Part shown: piece after piece, positions 19,300-28,016 of the stretch | Layout of the letters: each line of letters starts with the position of its first letter | Numbering within the stretch: the first letter of the stretch is position 1 | Assembly (NCBI GenBank): GCA_963614215.1 | Contig: CAVECB010000004.1 | Coordinates: 1-64,000 of the forward strand | Origin: CAVAWX01 sp963614215 | Lineage (GTDB): Bacteria > Actinomycetota > Coriobacteriia > Coriobacteriales > QAMH01 | DNA: 64,000 nucleotides | Reading direction: 5' to 3' | Program-made: the position numbers and the translations under genes | Notes under the pieces: model-generated | The model's input: only the letters and a program-made list of their open reading frames with translations | Databases searched by the model: none | What the model was told of the DNA's origin: nothing

Positions 19300-19797
19300 A
19301 TGGCAAAAGACAACAGCTTCGACATCATGTCCGAATGCGACCTGCAAGAGGTGGACAACGCCTATAACCAGGCCCTAAAGGCCCTCTCGCAGCGCTACGA
19401 CTTGAAGGACTCGGGCGCAAAGATTGAGTTTGACAAGGCGGCCGCCACCTTCACCGTGCTTGCGCCGAGCGCTTTCACGGCAGGCCAGGTGGTCGATGTG
19501 TTGGGTTCTGCGCTGGTGAAGCGCAAGGTCGATTTGGCCAGCGTGCGCTGGGGCGACGACGAGGACGCATCGGGCGGCATGGTGCGCCGCCGGGGCACGC
19601 TCGTGCAGGGCATCGACGCCGACACGGCAAAGCGCATCTCCAAGGACATCAAGGCCGAGAAGTTTAAGGTGAAGGTGCAGATCGAGGGCGAGAAGCTGCG
19701 GGTCACCGGTCCTAAACGCGACGATCTGCAGGCTGTCATCGCGTTTTTGAAGGACAAGGAATACGGGCTGCCGCTGCAGTTCGGCAACTACCGCTAG
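19300..19797 (+). CDS. yajQ: YajQ-family nucleotide-binding protein
   Basis: This is a member of the YajQ/UPF0234 family of small two-domain proteins. Some members bind cyclic-di-GMP or RNA, but the cellular role is mostly unknown. The 165 residues begin AKDNSFDIMSECDLQEVDNA, a typical family start, and include RYDLKDSGAKIEFD, SKDIKAEKFKVKVQIEGEKL and an ending LPLQFGNYR. Length is standard. The ATG follows AGAAAGGAA and the gene lies 15 nt after the rodZ-like gene, in the same run as rimO. Confidence 0.92.
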   Translation: MAKDNSFDIMSECDLQEVDNAYNQALKALSQRYDLKDSGAKIEFDKAAATFTVLAPSAFTAGQVVDVLGSALVKRKVDLASVRWGDDEDASGGMVRRRGTLVQGIDADTAKRISKDIKAEKFKVKVQIEGEKLRVTGPKRDDLQAVIAFLKDKEYGLPLQFGNYR

Positions 19798-19840
19798 GGT
19801 CTTTGCGCAAAGCGCGGCCAAGCGAGGACGACGAGGACAG

Positions 19841-21319
19841 ATGACAGAGCCTTCTACATGTGAAAACGGTTGCGAGAGTGCCGCGGCGCGCGTGGCCTTC
19901 GTCACGCTTGGGTGCGCGAAAAACGAGGTGGACACCGACAAGATGCGCACGCGCCTTGTGGCGGCCGGATACGGGCTGGCCGCTGATGTGGCAGACGCCG
20001 ACCTGGTCATCGTCAATACCTGCTCGTTTCTGGCCAGCGCCACCGCCGAGAGCATTGATGAGATATTTTCCGTGTTGGCAGCGCAGGAGGGCACGGAGCG
20101 TGCGGGCAAGGTACTTGTGGCCGGCTGCATGCCTTCGCGCTACGGCGACGAGCTGGCGCACGAGCTTTCCGAGGTCGCCGGTTTTCTGCCGGCCGACGAG
20201 GAAGATCGCGTGGTCGAGGCGGTCGCGCAGCTCATAGGTCCTGCGGGTGCAGCGGGCGGCGGCGCGGGTGCGGCAGCAGGAGCGGGCGGCGCGGGCGCGG
20301 CAGACGGAGAGTTGGACGCGGCGGCGCGGGCCGGCTGGAGGAGCCGCGAGCAGGCTTTTGCCTACGTGAAGGTCTCGGACGGCTGCGACCGCTTCTGCTC
20401 GTATTGCATGATTCCCCACATACGCGGCCGCTACCACAGCTTTCCCCTCGACGATATCCTGGCCGAGGTCGAAGGACTGGTGGGCGCCGGCGTGGCCGAG
20501 ATTGTCTTCATCGGGCAGGACACAGGCATCTGGGGCAGCGACTTCACCCGTCCCGACACCCTCGCGCACCTGCTCTCCGAGGCCGCCGCGCGTTTTCCAG
20601 AAACTTGGTTTCGCGTGATGTACACGCAGCCGGAAGGCATAAGCGACGAGCTGCTGGCTCTCATGCGCGACGTGGACAACATCTGCCCCTATCTGGACAT
20701 CCCGCTGCAGCATTGCGAGGCACAGGTGCTTGAAGCGATGAATCGCACGGGCTCGGCCGAGCAATATCTCGCGCTGGCCGCGCACGTGCGCGACGTGGTG
20801 CCCGGCGCCGCTTTGCGCACCACCTTCATGGCGGGTTTTCCTGGCGAGACGCCAACGCAAGCCGAGGCGCTCGTGGATTTCGCCGATACGGCCGCCTTCG
20901 ATTTCGGCGGGGTTTTTCCCTATTCGCGCGAGGAGGGCTCTGCGGCCGCCGAGATGGACGGCCAGGTGGACGAGGATGAAAAGCTCGCGCGCGCGCAACG
21001 CCTGCTGGATGTGGTCGAGCACGCGGGGTGGCGGCGCGCCGAGGCGCGTGTGGGGCAGGTCTGCGACGTGTTGGTCGAGGGCTTCGAGGAAACAGACGCC
21101 GGCCCGGAAGTCTTGTGCCGTGCGCAGTTTCAGGCACCCGAGGTGGACGGCCAGGTGCACGTGCCCGTCTCGTCTACCGACGCGCTGCCCGTCGGCTCTT
21201 TTGCCCGCGTGCGCATCGTCGATGCCTTCTGCCACGAGCTAGTGGGAGAGCTTTTGGACGCGTGCGATGGCGAGGGGGATGCCGCGCCGATCGCGAGGGA
21301 GGGGGCGCAGCTCTCATGA
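19841..21319 (+). CDS. rimO: Ribosomal protein S12 methylthiotransferase RimO
   Basis: RimO is a two-[4Fe-4S] radical SAM enzyme that methylthiolates an aspartate of ribosomal protein S12. The 492-residue product has the N-terminal UPF0004 domain with cysteines in TLGCAKNEVD, NTCSFL and GCMPSRYGDE. The radical SAM motif is CDRFCSYCMIPHIRGR near residue 183 (C-x3-C-x2-C), and a TRAM-like domain ends the protein. An Ala/Gly-rich insertion at about residues 137-160 separates the first two domains. The family could also be MiaB, but GCAKNEVD and VFIGQDTG segments favour RimO. Its stop overlaps pgsA. Confidence 0.92.
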   Translation: MTEPSTCENGCESAAARVAFVTLGCAKNEVDTDKMRTRLVAAGYGLAADVADADLVIVNTCSFLASATAESIDEIFSVLAAQEGTERAGKVLVAGCMPSRYGDELAHELSEVAGFLPADEEDRVVEAVAQLIGPAGAAGGGAGAAAGAGGAGAADGELDAAARAGWRSREQAFAYVKVSDGCDRFCSYCMIPHIRGRYHSFPLDDILAEVEGLVGAGVAEIVFIGQDTGIWGSDFTRPDTLAHLLSEAAARFPETWFRVMYTQPEGISDELLALMRDVDNICPYLDIPLQHCEAQVLEAMNRTGSAEQYLALAAHVRDVVPGAALRTTFMAGFPGETPTQAEALVDFADTAAFDFGGVFPYSREEGSAAAEMDGQVDEDEKLARAQRLLDVVEHAGWRRAEARVGQVCDVLVEGFEETDAGPEVLCRAQFQAPEVDGQVHVPVSSTDALPVGSFARVRIVDAFCHELVGELLDACDGEGDAAPIAREGAQLS

Positions 21320-21957
21320 GCCCCGCCTTCAAAGAGGAGCTGGCAACACCTGCCAACATCGTCACCCTCGTGCGCATCCTGCTCATCCCTGTCTTCGTTG
21401 CGGTGCTGCTCTCGCCGTGGCCGGCATGGTTTCCCGACCCGGGCTTTTGGGCGCTCGTGCAGCCGTGGGTCGCGGCGGCTGTCTTTGCGGCAATCTCTGC
21501 CACCGACGCCCTCGACGGCCATCTCGCGCGCTCGCGCGGGCAAGTCACCGACATCGGCAAGTTCATGGACCCGCTCGCCGACAAGATACTCGTGTGCGCG
21601 GCGCTTTTGGCCCTAGTCGAGTTGCAGCAGTTTCCCAGCTGGGTCGCGCTCGTCATCATCGCGCGCGAGTTCATCGTCTCGGGGCTGCGCATGGTCGCGG
21701 CATCGAAAGGCGAGGTCATCGCGGCCAGTTGGTTTGGCAAGGCCAAGACCGTCTTGCAGATCGCGGCCATATTGCTTTTCATCGTGAAGTACGCGCTCGG
21801 CATGCAGATAGACGGCGGCGGTGCGGCCACGGCGTTCACGGCTTTTGCCTGGGTCGTGCTGCTCGCGGCGGTCGTGGTCACCATCTTGTCGATGGTCGAC
21901 TATTTCGCCAAGGCGCGCCACCTATTCTCGGGAGCCGGTACCGATGGCGGGAAATAG
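21316..21957 (+). CDS. pgsA: CDP-diacylglycerol--glycerol-3-phosphate phosphatidyltransferase
   Basis: PgsA makes phosphatidylglycerol phosphate at the membrane. The 213-residue protein starts ATPANIVTLVRILLIPVFV. It carries the CDP-alcohol phosphotransferase motif DALDGHLARSRG followed by DIGKFMDPLADK, matching DG-x2-AR-x8-G-x3-D-x3-D near residues 59-79, and has about five membrane segments. The start overlaps the rimO stop and the 3' end overlaps the next gene by 14 nt. The order rimO-pgsA-cinA-recA is common in Gram-positive bacteria. Confidence 0.94.
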   Translation: MSPAFKEELATPANIVTLVRILLIPVFVAVLLSPWPAWFPDPGFWALVQPWVAAAVFAAISATDALDGHLARSRGQVTDIGKFMDPLADKILVCAALLALVELQQFPSWVALVIIAREFIVSGLRMVAASKGEVIAASWFGKAKTVLQIAAILLFIVKYALGMQIDGGGAATAFTAFAWVVLLAAVVVTILSMVDYFAKARHLFSGAGTDGGK

Positions 21958-22423
21958 CGCGGAGCTGGCGAAAAGGCTCGTTGCGCTGTCCGGCGCGGCG
22001 GGCATGACGCTTGCCTGCGCCGAATCGTGCACAGGCGGCCTTATCGCGGGCGCCATCACGGACGTGCCGGGGTCGTCTGCCGTGCTCAAGGGTGGCGTCG
22101 TGGCGTATTGGCCGGAGGCGAAGACGTCTGTGCTCGGCGTGTCGTCCGCGTTGATAGAGCGTTGCGGGGTCGTCTCCGAGGAGGTGGCCGCGGCCATGGC
22201 AAAAGGCGCGCGCGAGCTGTTTTCCTGCGACATCGCGGTGGCGACTACGGGTATCGCAGGTCCTGGCGGGGCCGAGCCGGGGCGTCCGGTGGGCACGGTG
22301 TGCTTTGGACTTGCGGATGCAAGTAGCGTGCGCACCTGTACGACGTTGCGGGGAACAACGCGTGCCGAAGTGCGCGAGTTTGCCGTAGAGCACGCGTTGG
22401 GGCTTTTGCTGGAAGCGGTATAG
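21944..22423 (+). CDS. CinA C-terminal-domain nicotinamide-nucleotide amidase
   Basis: This is a stand-alone CinA C-terminal domain (PncC type) that would deamidate NMN to nicotinate mononucleotide for pyridine recycling. The 159-residue protein contains the signature ACAESCTGGLIAGAITDVPG, VAYWPEAKTSVLGV and TTGIAGPGGAEPGRPVGTV. The N-terminal MoCF-like domain of full CinA is missing, which is normal for many bacteria. The ATG lies inside the pgsA 3' end. Placement just before recA repeats the classical cinA-recA neighbourhood. Confidence 0.9.
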   Translation: MAGNSAELAKRLVALSGAAGMTLACAESCTGGLIAGAITDVPGSSAVLKGGVVAYWPEAKTSVLGVSSALIERCGVVSEEVAAAMAKGARELFSCDIAVATTGIAGPGGAEPGRPVGTVCFGLADASSVRTCTTLRGTTRAEVREFAVEHALGLLLEAV

Positions 22424-22722
22424 AGTCCACTTCGGTTTCGTTTGGATTTTCGCGTGCGGGCGGATAGGGAAGCGTTTGGCTTTCGTTGGAGTGCGGTCGC
22501 GGTTTGCTTTTCTTTTGCTTGGATGGCGTATGGAATGGATAGGACCTGAAAGCCGTGTTCAGGTCGTGTCCAGACGGCGTATAGATTTCGCTTAGATGCG
22601 TTCGGAAAAAAATCTTCAAAACGGGGGGTGGTTTTCCTGGGGCCTGCACGGGTAAGGTTTTCTCGCGGCGATACGCCGGCATGTGCAGGGCGAAAGGGCA
22701 AAAAGCATGTCGGTGAAAGTGT
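22424..22722. other. Intergenic gap upstream of recA promoter
   Basis: About 300 nt without a supported gene separate the cinA-C gene from the recA promoter. The composition is slightly less GC-rich than the neighbouring genes. I saw no convincing RNA gene or terminator in it. Confidence 0.6.
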
Positions 22723-22751
22723 TTGACACAGAACAAGTGTTCGGTTAGGAT
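22723..22751 (+). promoter_or_regulatory. recA promoter with LexA-type SOS box in the spacer
   Basis: A -35 box TTGACA (22723-22728) and a -10 box TAGGAT (22746-22751) are separated by exactly 17 nt. Inside the spacer is GAACAAGTGTTC (22731-22742), a perfect GAAC-N4-GTTC palindrome as bound by Gram-positive LexA. A repressor bound there would block RNA polymerase, so recA is predicted to be SOS-induced. Confidence 0.88.
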
Positions 22752-22786
22752 GGCGCAGACGATGCGCGGATGAAAAGGAGAAGCAC

Positions 22787-23983
22787 ATGGCGCAGCAGGC
22801 AGCACACGGCGAAGGCGACATGCTCGAACTGACGACCAAGCAGATCGAGAAGAAGTTCGGCAAGGGCGCAATCATGAAGCTGGGCGACGATGCCAGCCAG
22901 ATGGACGTCGCCGTCATCCCCACGGGCTCTTTGGCCCTCGACGCAGCGCTTGGCATCGGCGGCGTGCCGCGCGGGCGCATAGTCGAGATATACGGGCCTG
23001 AAAGCTCGGGCAAGACGACGCTTGCCCTGCACGTGCTGGCAGAGGCCCAGGCTCAAGGCGGCACCGTCGCCTTCATCGACGCCGAACATGCGCTCGATCC
23101 GGTGTATGCGGCCAAGCTGGGCGTGGACATCGACGAACTGCTCATATCGCAGCCCGACACCGGCGAGCAGGCGCTCGAGATCTGCGACATGCTCGTGCGC
23201 TCGAACGCGCTTGCCGCCATCGTGGTGGACTCCGTGGCCGCCCTCGTACCCCGCGCCGAGATAGAAGGCGAGATTGGGGACAGCTCTGTCGGCTTGCAGG
23301 CGCGCCTCATGAGCCAGGCTCTGCGTAAGCTCGCCGGTTCGCTGTCGCGCTCGAACACCACCTGCATCTTCATCAACCAGCTGCGCGAGAAGATAGGCGT
23401 CATGTTCGGCAGCCCCGAGACCACCTCTGGCGGCAATGCCTTGAAGTTCTACGCGTCTATGCGCCTCGACATCCGTCGCATCGAGACCATCAAGGCCGGC
23501 GGCGATGCCATCGGCAACCGCGTGCGGGTGAAGGTGCGCAAGAACAAATGCGCCGCGCCTTTCCGCCAGGCGGAGTTCGACCTCATGTACGGCACGGGCA
23601 TATCGCGCGAGGGCAATATCTTGGACATGGGCGTGGACATGGACGTCGTCACGAAGTCCGGCTCCTGGTACACCTACGGCAGCGACCGTTTGGGGCAGGG
23701 GCGCGAGGCGGCGAAGCAGACGCTTGCCTCCACTCCGGCTTTGCGCCGCGAGATAGAAAACAAAGTCCGCGCTGCGCTCGGTCTGCCCACAGACGACGTG
23801 CCGGTTGCAGGTATGGATGAGACGGTGGAGCTGACCGTTGCGGCGCAAGAGGCGCTGGAGAAATACGACAAGGGCGGCGAGAAACCCGAGAAGCCGACTC
23901 CGCGCTCGGCTGCGGGCAAGAAGTCGGCCGCGAAGGCGGGGGCAGACGGCACGCGCGCGGCGGGCGCCGGGCTGGCCGGATAG
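22787..23983 (+). CDS. recA: Recombinase RecA
   Basis: RecA forms filaments on single-stranded DNA for homologous recombination and triggers LexA self-cleavage. The 398-residue protein has Walker A GPESSGKTTLALH near residue 68, the VVDSVAALVPRAEIEGE loop, the FINQLREKIGVMFGSPETT L2 region and a typical core. A Lys/Ala-rich tail of about 45 residues extends past the normal C-terminus. The ATG follows AAAAGGAG. A strong terminator lies downstream, so recX, 145 nt further on, may depend on partial read-through. Confidence 0.98.
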   Translation: MAQQAAHGEGDMLELTTKQIEKKFGKGAIMKLGDDASQMDVAVIPTGSLALDAALGIGGVPRGRIVEIYGPESSGKTTLALHVLAEAQAQGGTVAFIDAEHALDPVYAAKLGVDIDELLISQPDTGEQALEICDMLVRSNALAAIVVDSVAALVPRAEIEGEIGDSSVGLQARLMSQALRKLAGSLSRSNTTCIFINQLREKIGVMFGSPETTSGGNALKFYASMRLDIRRIETIKAGGDAIGNRVRVKVRKNKCAAPFRQAEFDLMYGTGISREGNILDMGVDMDVVTKSGSWYTYGSDRLGQGREAAKQTLASTPALRREIENKVRAALGLPTDDVPVAGMDETVELTVAAQEALEKYDKGGEKPEKPTPRSAAGKKSAAKAGADGTRAAGAGLAG

Positions 23984-24032
23984 TATGGCCATGTGCCGCA
24001 TGGCGGGTTGCGGGAAATGCACCTGCTGTGTT

Positions 24033-24061
24033 GCGTGCGGGCAAGCCCGCTGCGCTTTTTT
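24033..24061 (+). terminator. Intrinsic terminator after recA
   Basis: GCGGG-CAAG-CCCGC forms a GC stem that is extended by a further 3 bp across small mismatches. It is followed directly by TTTTTT at 24056-24061. It lies 50 nt past the recA stop and before recX, so it may set the recA:recX ratio. Confidence 0.85.
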
Positions 24062-24128
24062 CAAAAGGCGAGCGATATGCAGACGATGCGGCTGGTGAGG
24101 CCGGAAAGGGTATGCGGGGGATACGCAG

Positions 24129-24650
24129 ATGAAGACTTTGGAGGATTGCGGGATAACGCTTCCCGAGCGCGAGGCGGTGTGGAACGACCCGACGGCTGAT
24201 GCGCGGCACGCCGAGGCCATGGAGAAGGTGCATGCCCTGGTGAACGTGCGCGAGCGTTGCGCCAAGGAGCTGCGCGAGCGCCTCATCCGTTGCGGTTTTA
24301 CCGAATCCGAGGCGCTTGAGGCGGTGGATGCGGCGCAACGTTGCGGGCTGGTCAGCGACGAGCGCTATGCGAGCGCTCTCATACGGGGCAAGACCCGTGC
24401 GGGATGGGGACGCGAGAAGATACTCGCCCGTCTGCGCGAGATGCACATCTCCGAGGCCACGATCGAGTCGTGCGCGCAGGATTTCGCCAGCCCGGACGAA
24501 GAGCGCGCACAGGCGATGGCAGACCTGGAAGCGCATCCGTCTCGTTCGGCCAACCCGCGGGCCTCGCTTGTACGCAGGCTCGTGAACAAGGGGTATTCCT
24601 TCGGGCTTTCCCGCGAGGTGGTCTCTGAGTTTCTTGCCCGCGCCTCTTGA
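24129..24650 (+). CDS. recX: Regulatory protein RecX
   Basis: RecX binds RecA filaments and limits their activity. The 173-residue protein is built from three-helix repeats: RERCAKELRERLIRCGFTES, then a YASALIRGKTRAGWGREKIL repeat and a C-terminal RASLVRRLVNKGYSFGLSRE repeat. The ATG at 24129 has a purine-rich leader. Position after recA is conserved; the terminator between them is typical of this pair in several genera. Confidence 0.88.
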   Translation: MKTLEDCGITLPEREAVWNDPTADARHAEAMEKVHALVNVRERCAKELRERLIRCGFTESEALEAVDAAQRCGLVSDERYASALIRGKTRAGWGREKILARLREMHISEATIESCAQDFASPDEERAQAMADLEAHPSRSANPRASLVRRLVNKGYSFGLSREVVSEFLARAS

Positions 24651-24701
24651 ATTCCATGTTTCATTTTTATGGACGTGGCCGCCGCTCTTTCGCGTAAGCG
24701 C

Positions 24702-24707
24702 TATATT
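24702..24707 (+). promoter_or_regulatory. Candidate -10 box for the dlt operon
   Basis: TATATT in the 103-nt gap after recX lies 46 nt before the dltA ATG. A clear -35 was not found. Confidence 0.35.
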
Positions 24708-24753
24708 GGTGCGCGTCATTTTTTCGGCCGAGAGACGATAGGGTAAACCGCGC

Positions 24754-26295
24754 ATGCGCTACCTCGACGATATATCCCGCTGCGTGCGGGAAAACCCCGG
24801 CAACGTCGCCGTGCAGACCTCGCTTGGCGCCTCGTGCACCTATGCCGAGCTGTGGGATACTTCCGAGGCGCTTGCCTCTTTCATAGAGTCGAAACACCTT
24901 CCCGCGCATGCCCCCGTCGTCGTCTACGGCCACAAAGACCCGCTCGTCGTCGCCTCGTTTCTCGCCTGCCTGAAATCGGGGCACCCCTACGTGCCCGTCG
25001 ATTGCTTCTCTGTGCCGCCCGAGCGCGTCGGCTCTATTGTGGCGCAGGTGGGCGACTATCAAGAAGGCGTCCCCCTCGTGCTGGCGCTCGAGGACATGCC
25101 CGCATCTGATGCGCCGTGCGACGTGTGCGCGCGGGCGGTTCTTGAAGACGCGGTGCGCGCAGGGGGCGCGTCCGATTCGCAGCACTGGGTTTGCGGCGAG
25201 GATTTGGCCTACGTGCTTTTCACCTCAGGGTCCACGGGTGCCCCGAAGGGCGTGATGGTCACTGCAGACTGCCTCGACAACTTCTCCGCGTGGGCGCTTT
25301 CCTTGGGTGCCAGCGATAAGAGCGGCAAGGTCTTTTTAAACCAGGCGCCTTTTTCCTTCGACCTTTCCGTCTACGAGCTTTCCATGGCGCTTTCTGCGGG
25401 CGGCACGCTTTTCTGCTTGGCCAAGCAGACCCAAGACAGCATGCGCGCGCAGCTCGACGCCCTCGCACACAGCGCCGCAAACGTATGGGTCTCGACTCCC
25501 TCGTTTGCCGCCATGTGCCTTGCCAGCAAGGAATTCGACGCTTCTGTCTTGCCGGACCTAGAGCAGTTCTTATTTTGCGGCGAAACCTTGCCGAACTCGC
25601 TGGCCGCGCAGCTCATGGAGCGCTTTCCCAAAGCGAAGGTCTTCAACACCTACGGTCCTACGGAGTCCACCGTGGCGGTGGCCGCCATCGAGGTCACGCC
25701 CGAGATGGCCGCATCCGCAGCTCCTCTGCCCGTCGGCATCGCGCGCCCCGGCACCCGCCTGCGCATCGTTGCCGACGGCGACCAGGACGCGCCGCGAGGA
25801 GAGTGGGGCGAAATCGTCATCGAGGGCGATACGGTGGCACGGGGTTATCTCGGCCGCCCCGACCTTACGCAGGCCGCCTTCGGCAGCGCAATCCTCGACG
25901 GACGCGAGGTGCGTAGCTATCGCACGGGCGACGAGGGCCGTCTCGATGCGGGCGGTGCCCTGCACTACCACGGGCGCCTCGATTTGCAGGTGAAACTCAA
26001 CGGATATCGCATCGAGCTGGGCGACATCGAGGGCAACATCGCCAAGCTGGACCAGGTGACCCAGGTGGCCGTGACCTGCGCAATGCGCGACGGGCGTGTG
26101 AATCACCTCGTCGCCCATGTCGTCTCGGCCGTCCCGCGCGCCGAATCCGATTTTCGCGAGGGCTTGAAGCTGAAGGAAGCCATGAAGGAGAGCTTGCCGC
26201 ATTACATGATCCCTAAGAAAATAGTCTTTTGCGACGCATTGCCCACCACGCCAAACGGCAAGGTAGACCGCAAGGCCTTGCAGCAGGCGCTCTAG
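24754..26295 (+). CDS. dltA: D-alanine--carrier protein ligase DltA
   Basis: DltA activates D-alanine as the adenylate and loads it on DltC for modification of cell-envelope polymers. The 513-residue adenylating enzyme shows the core motifs YVLFTSGSTGAPKGVM, FNTYGPTESTVAV, RGYLGRPDLT, YRTGDEGRLDAGG and the closing lysine motif TPNGKVDRKAL. The overall pattern could fit other amino-acid adenylating enzymes, but dltB, dltC and dltD follow in order, which decides the call. It is the first gene of a five-gene run. Confidence 0.93.
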   Translation: MRYLDDISRCVRENPGNVAVQTSLGASCTYAELWDTSEALASFIESKHLPAHAPVVVYGHKDPLVVASFLACLKSGHPYVPVDCFSVPPERVGSIVAQVGDYQEGVPLVLALEDMPASDAPCDVCARAVLEDAVRAGGASDSQHWVCGEDLAYVLFTSGSTGAPKGVMVTADCLDNFSAWALSLGASDKSGKVFLNQAPFSFDLSVYELSMALSAGGTLFCLAKQTQDSMRAQLDALAHSAANVWVSTPSFAAMCLASKEFDASVLPDLEQFLFCGETLPNSLAAQLMERFPKAKVFNTYGPTESTVAVAAIEVTPEMAASAAPLPVGIARPGTRLRIVADGDQDAPRGEWGEIVIEGDTVARGYLGRPDLTQAAFGSAILDGREVRSYRTGDEGRLDAGGALHYHGRLDLQVKLNGYRIELGDIEGNIAKLDQVTQVAVTCAMRDGRVNHLVAHVVSAVPRAESDFREGLKLKEAMKESLPHYMIPKKIVFCDALPTTPNGKVDRKALQQAL

Positions 26296-26329
26296 CCGCC
26301 CCGAGCCGCACACGAGAGAACACACCGCT

Positions 26330-27514
26330 GTGAGCTTCTACACATCAACCTCGTTTTTCATCGCTTTGGCCGTCGCCATCGTCCCCGCCGCCGTCCTCGG
26401 CCTTGCGGGGCGTTCCATCAGGCGCTACGGGCTTGTCGCCTCCATTTTCTTCATCGCCTGCCTTTTCGCGGGCACCCCAGCGCAGCTTGCCGCCTTCCTC
26501 GTTTTCCTTGCCGTGGCGGCCACCTCGGCCTACGTGGTCTTTTACAACTGGACGCGCGGGAACAAAAGCGTCGCGCTCTACCGCGTCATGCTCGCCTTGA
26601 CGCTTGCCCCCTTAGCCGTCTACAAGGTCTCGGCCGTCTTCGATGAGAACTTCCTCGGCTTCATCGGCATCTCGTACCTCACCTTCAAGGCCGTCCAGGT
26701 CCTCGTCGAGGTTCGCGACGGCCTGATAAAGGAGCTGGGCGCCTTCGACTGGCTCTACTTCATCGTCTTCTTCCCCGTAATCACCTCAGGCCCTATCGAC
26801 CGCTCGCGCCGCTTTCTTGCAGATGCGCACGCGAAGCTTTCGCGCCGCGAATACGCCGATTTGCTCTCCCGCGGCATCCTTCTCATCCTCATCGGCGCCG
26901 TCTACCAGCTCGTCATCGCGACCATCCTGCATTCGCAGATCAGCTTCCAGCCCTTCTACGCGCAAAAAGCGCTTTGGTTCAACTTCGCCTCGGCCGCCAA
27001 AGACGCCTGGTTCTACGGCCTCTACCTCTTCTTCGACTTTGCTGGCTACTCCCTGATGGCCTGCGGCGCGAGCTACTGCTTTGGCATACGCACCCCGCGC
27101 AACTTCCGTGCGCCCTTCGCCGCCATCGACATCAAGGACTTCTGGAACCGCTGGCACATCACGCTCTCGTTTTGGCTGCGCGATTTTGTCTTCATGCGTC
27201 TGGTCACGACCCTCACCCGTCGCAAAATTTTCTCGACGCGCCTGACCCGCGCGTGCTGGGGCTACATCGCGAACATGGGGTTGATGGGATGCTGGCACGG
27301 CCTCACCCCCGACTACATCGCCTACGGCCTCTTCCACGGCGTGCTGCTTGCGGCCTGCGACGTCTACCAGAAGAAGAGCGCCTTTCACAAGCGCCATAAA
27401 AACGCGACCTGGTATAAACTGTGCTCTTGGGCACTCACCATCAACCTTGTGATGCTCGGTTTCTCCATTTTCTCCGGCCAGTTCGCGACCTTTGCAGGAG
27501 GGTTTTTCGCATGA
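26330..27514 (+). CDS. dltB: D-alanyl transfer protein DltB (MBOAT family)
   Basis: DltB is a membrane-bound O-acyltransferase that passes D-alanine from DltC across the membrane. The 394-residue protein starts at GTG and has about ten membrane segments. The MBOAT core is present: FFPVITSGPIDRSRRF, DFWNRWHITLSFWLRDFVF and the catalytic histidine in GLMGCWHGLTPDYIAYGLFH near residue 326. Its 3' end overlaps dltC by 4 nt, which indicates coupled translation of the transferase and its carrier. Confidence 0.94.
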   Translation: MSFYTSTSFFIALAVAIVPAAVLGLAGRSIRRYGLVASIFFIACLFAGTPAQLAAFLVFLAVAATSAYVVFYNWTRGNKSVALYRVMLALTLAPLAVYKVSAVFDENFLGFIGISYLTFKAVQVLVEVRDGLIKELGAFDWLYFIVFFPVITSGPIDRSRRFLADAHAKLSRREYADLLSRGILLILIGAVYQLVIATILHSQISFQPFYAQKALWFNFASAAKDAWFYGLYLFFDFAGYSLMACGASYCFGIRTPRNFRAPFAAIDIKDFWNRWHITLSFWLRDFVFMRLVTTLTRRKIFSTRLTRACWGYIANMGLMGCWHGLTPDYIAYGLFHGVLLAACDVYQKKSAFHKRHKNATWYKLCSWALTINLVMLGFSIFSGQFATFAGGFFA

Positions 27515-27759
27515 CGCACGAAGAAGTCGAAAACACGATGCTCGATTTGCTCGAGGAAGTCTGCGACGATGGGGCGGTGCGCGAGGAGCGCGATATCGAC
27601 CTGTTCGAGGCGGGGCTGCTCGATTCCATGGCCGCCATCGAAGTGCTTGTCGGCATAGAGGAGCGCTTCGGCGTCGAGATTGCGCCCACGGAGGTAGAGC
27701 GCGAGGAAATGAACACGGTGAACAAGATTATCCACCAGGTGGAGCTGCGCGTCGCGTGA
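27511..27759 (+). CDS. dltC: D-alanine carrier protein DltC
   Basis: DltC is the acyl-carrier-like protein that holds D-alanine on a phosphopantetheine arm. The 82-residue product has the attachment serine (about residue 39) in LFEAGLLDSMAAIEVL and ends with a typical four-helix pattern. ATG at 27511 overlaps the dltB stop and is preceded by GGAGGG. Size and context leave little doubt. Confidence 0.93.
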   Translation: MTHEEVENTMLDLLEEVCDDGAVREERDIDLFEAGLLDSMAAIEVLVGIEERFGVEIAPTEVEREEMNTVNKIIHQVELRVA

Positions 27760-27796
27760 GTGCGGCGTGGTTTTGGTGAAAGAGGGAGACGTGCCC

Positions 27797-28012
27797 GTGG
27801 CGCAGGCAAAGACGACGGTGAAGAAGAAGGCAGGCCCTATTGAGCGCCTGCACCCGCGTGCCGAGCGCGTGCGCGCCTGGTTTTTCTCCGCCTCGCCCAC
27901 CGCGCTGGCCGCATGGCTTCTCATCGTTGCGGCGTGCGTGGGCGTGCTCGTGTGGTTTTTCCTCTTCTCCAGCTACGGCGCCCCCGCCGAGCCCGTCTAC
28001 GAGGGGTTTTAA
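27797..28012 (+). CDS. Small membrane protein in the DltX position
   Basis: This is a 71-residue basic protein with one C-terminal membrane helix (LAAWLLIVAACVGVLVWFFL) ending PAEPVYEGF. Small single-pass DltX-type proteins with a conserved C-terminal segment occur in dlt operons and interact with DltB and DltD. The size and the final aromatic-containing tail fit, although here the gene lies between dltC and dltD and not before dltA. The start is uncertain: GTG codons at 27791 and 27797 are both plausible after GAGGGAG. The stop lies 4 nt before dltD. Confidence 0.65.
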   Translation: MAQAKTTVKKKAGPIERLHPRAERVRAWFFSASPTALAAWLLIVAACVGVLVWFFLFSSYGAPAEPVYEGF

Positions 28013-28016
28013 GAAC

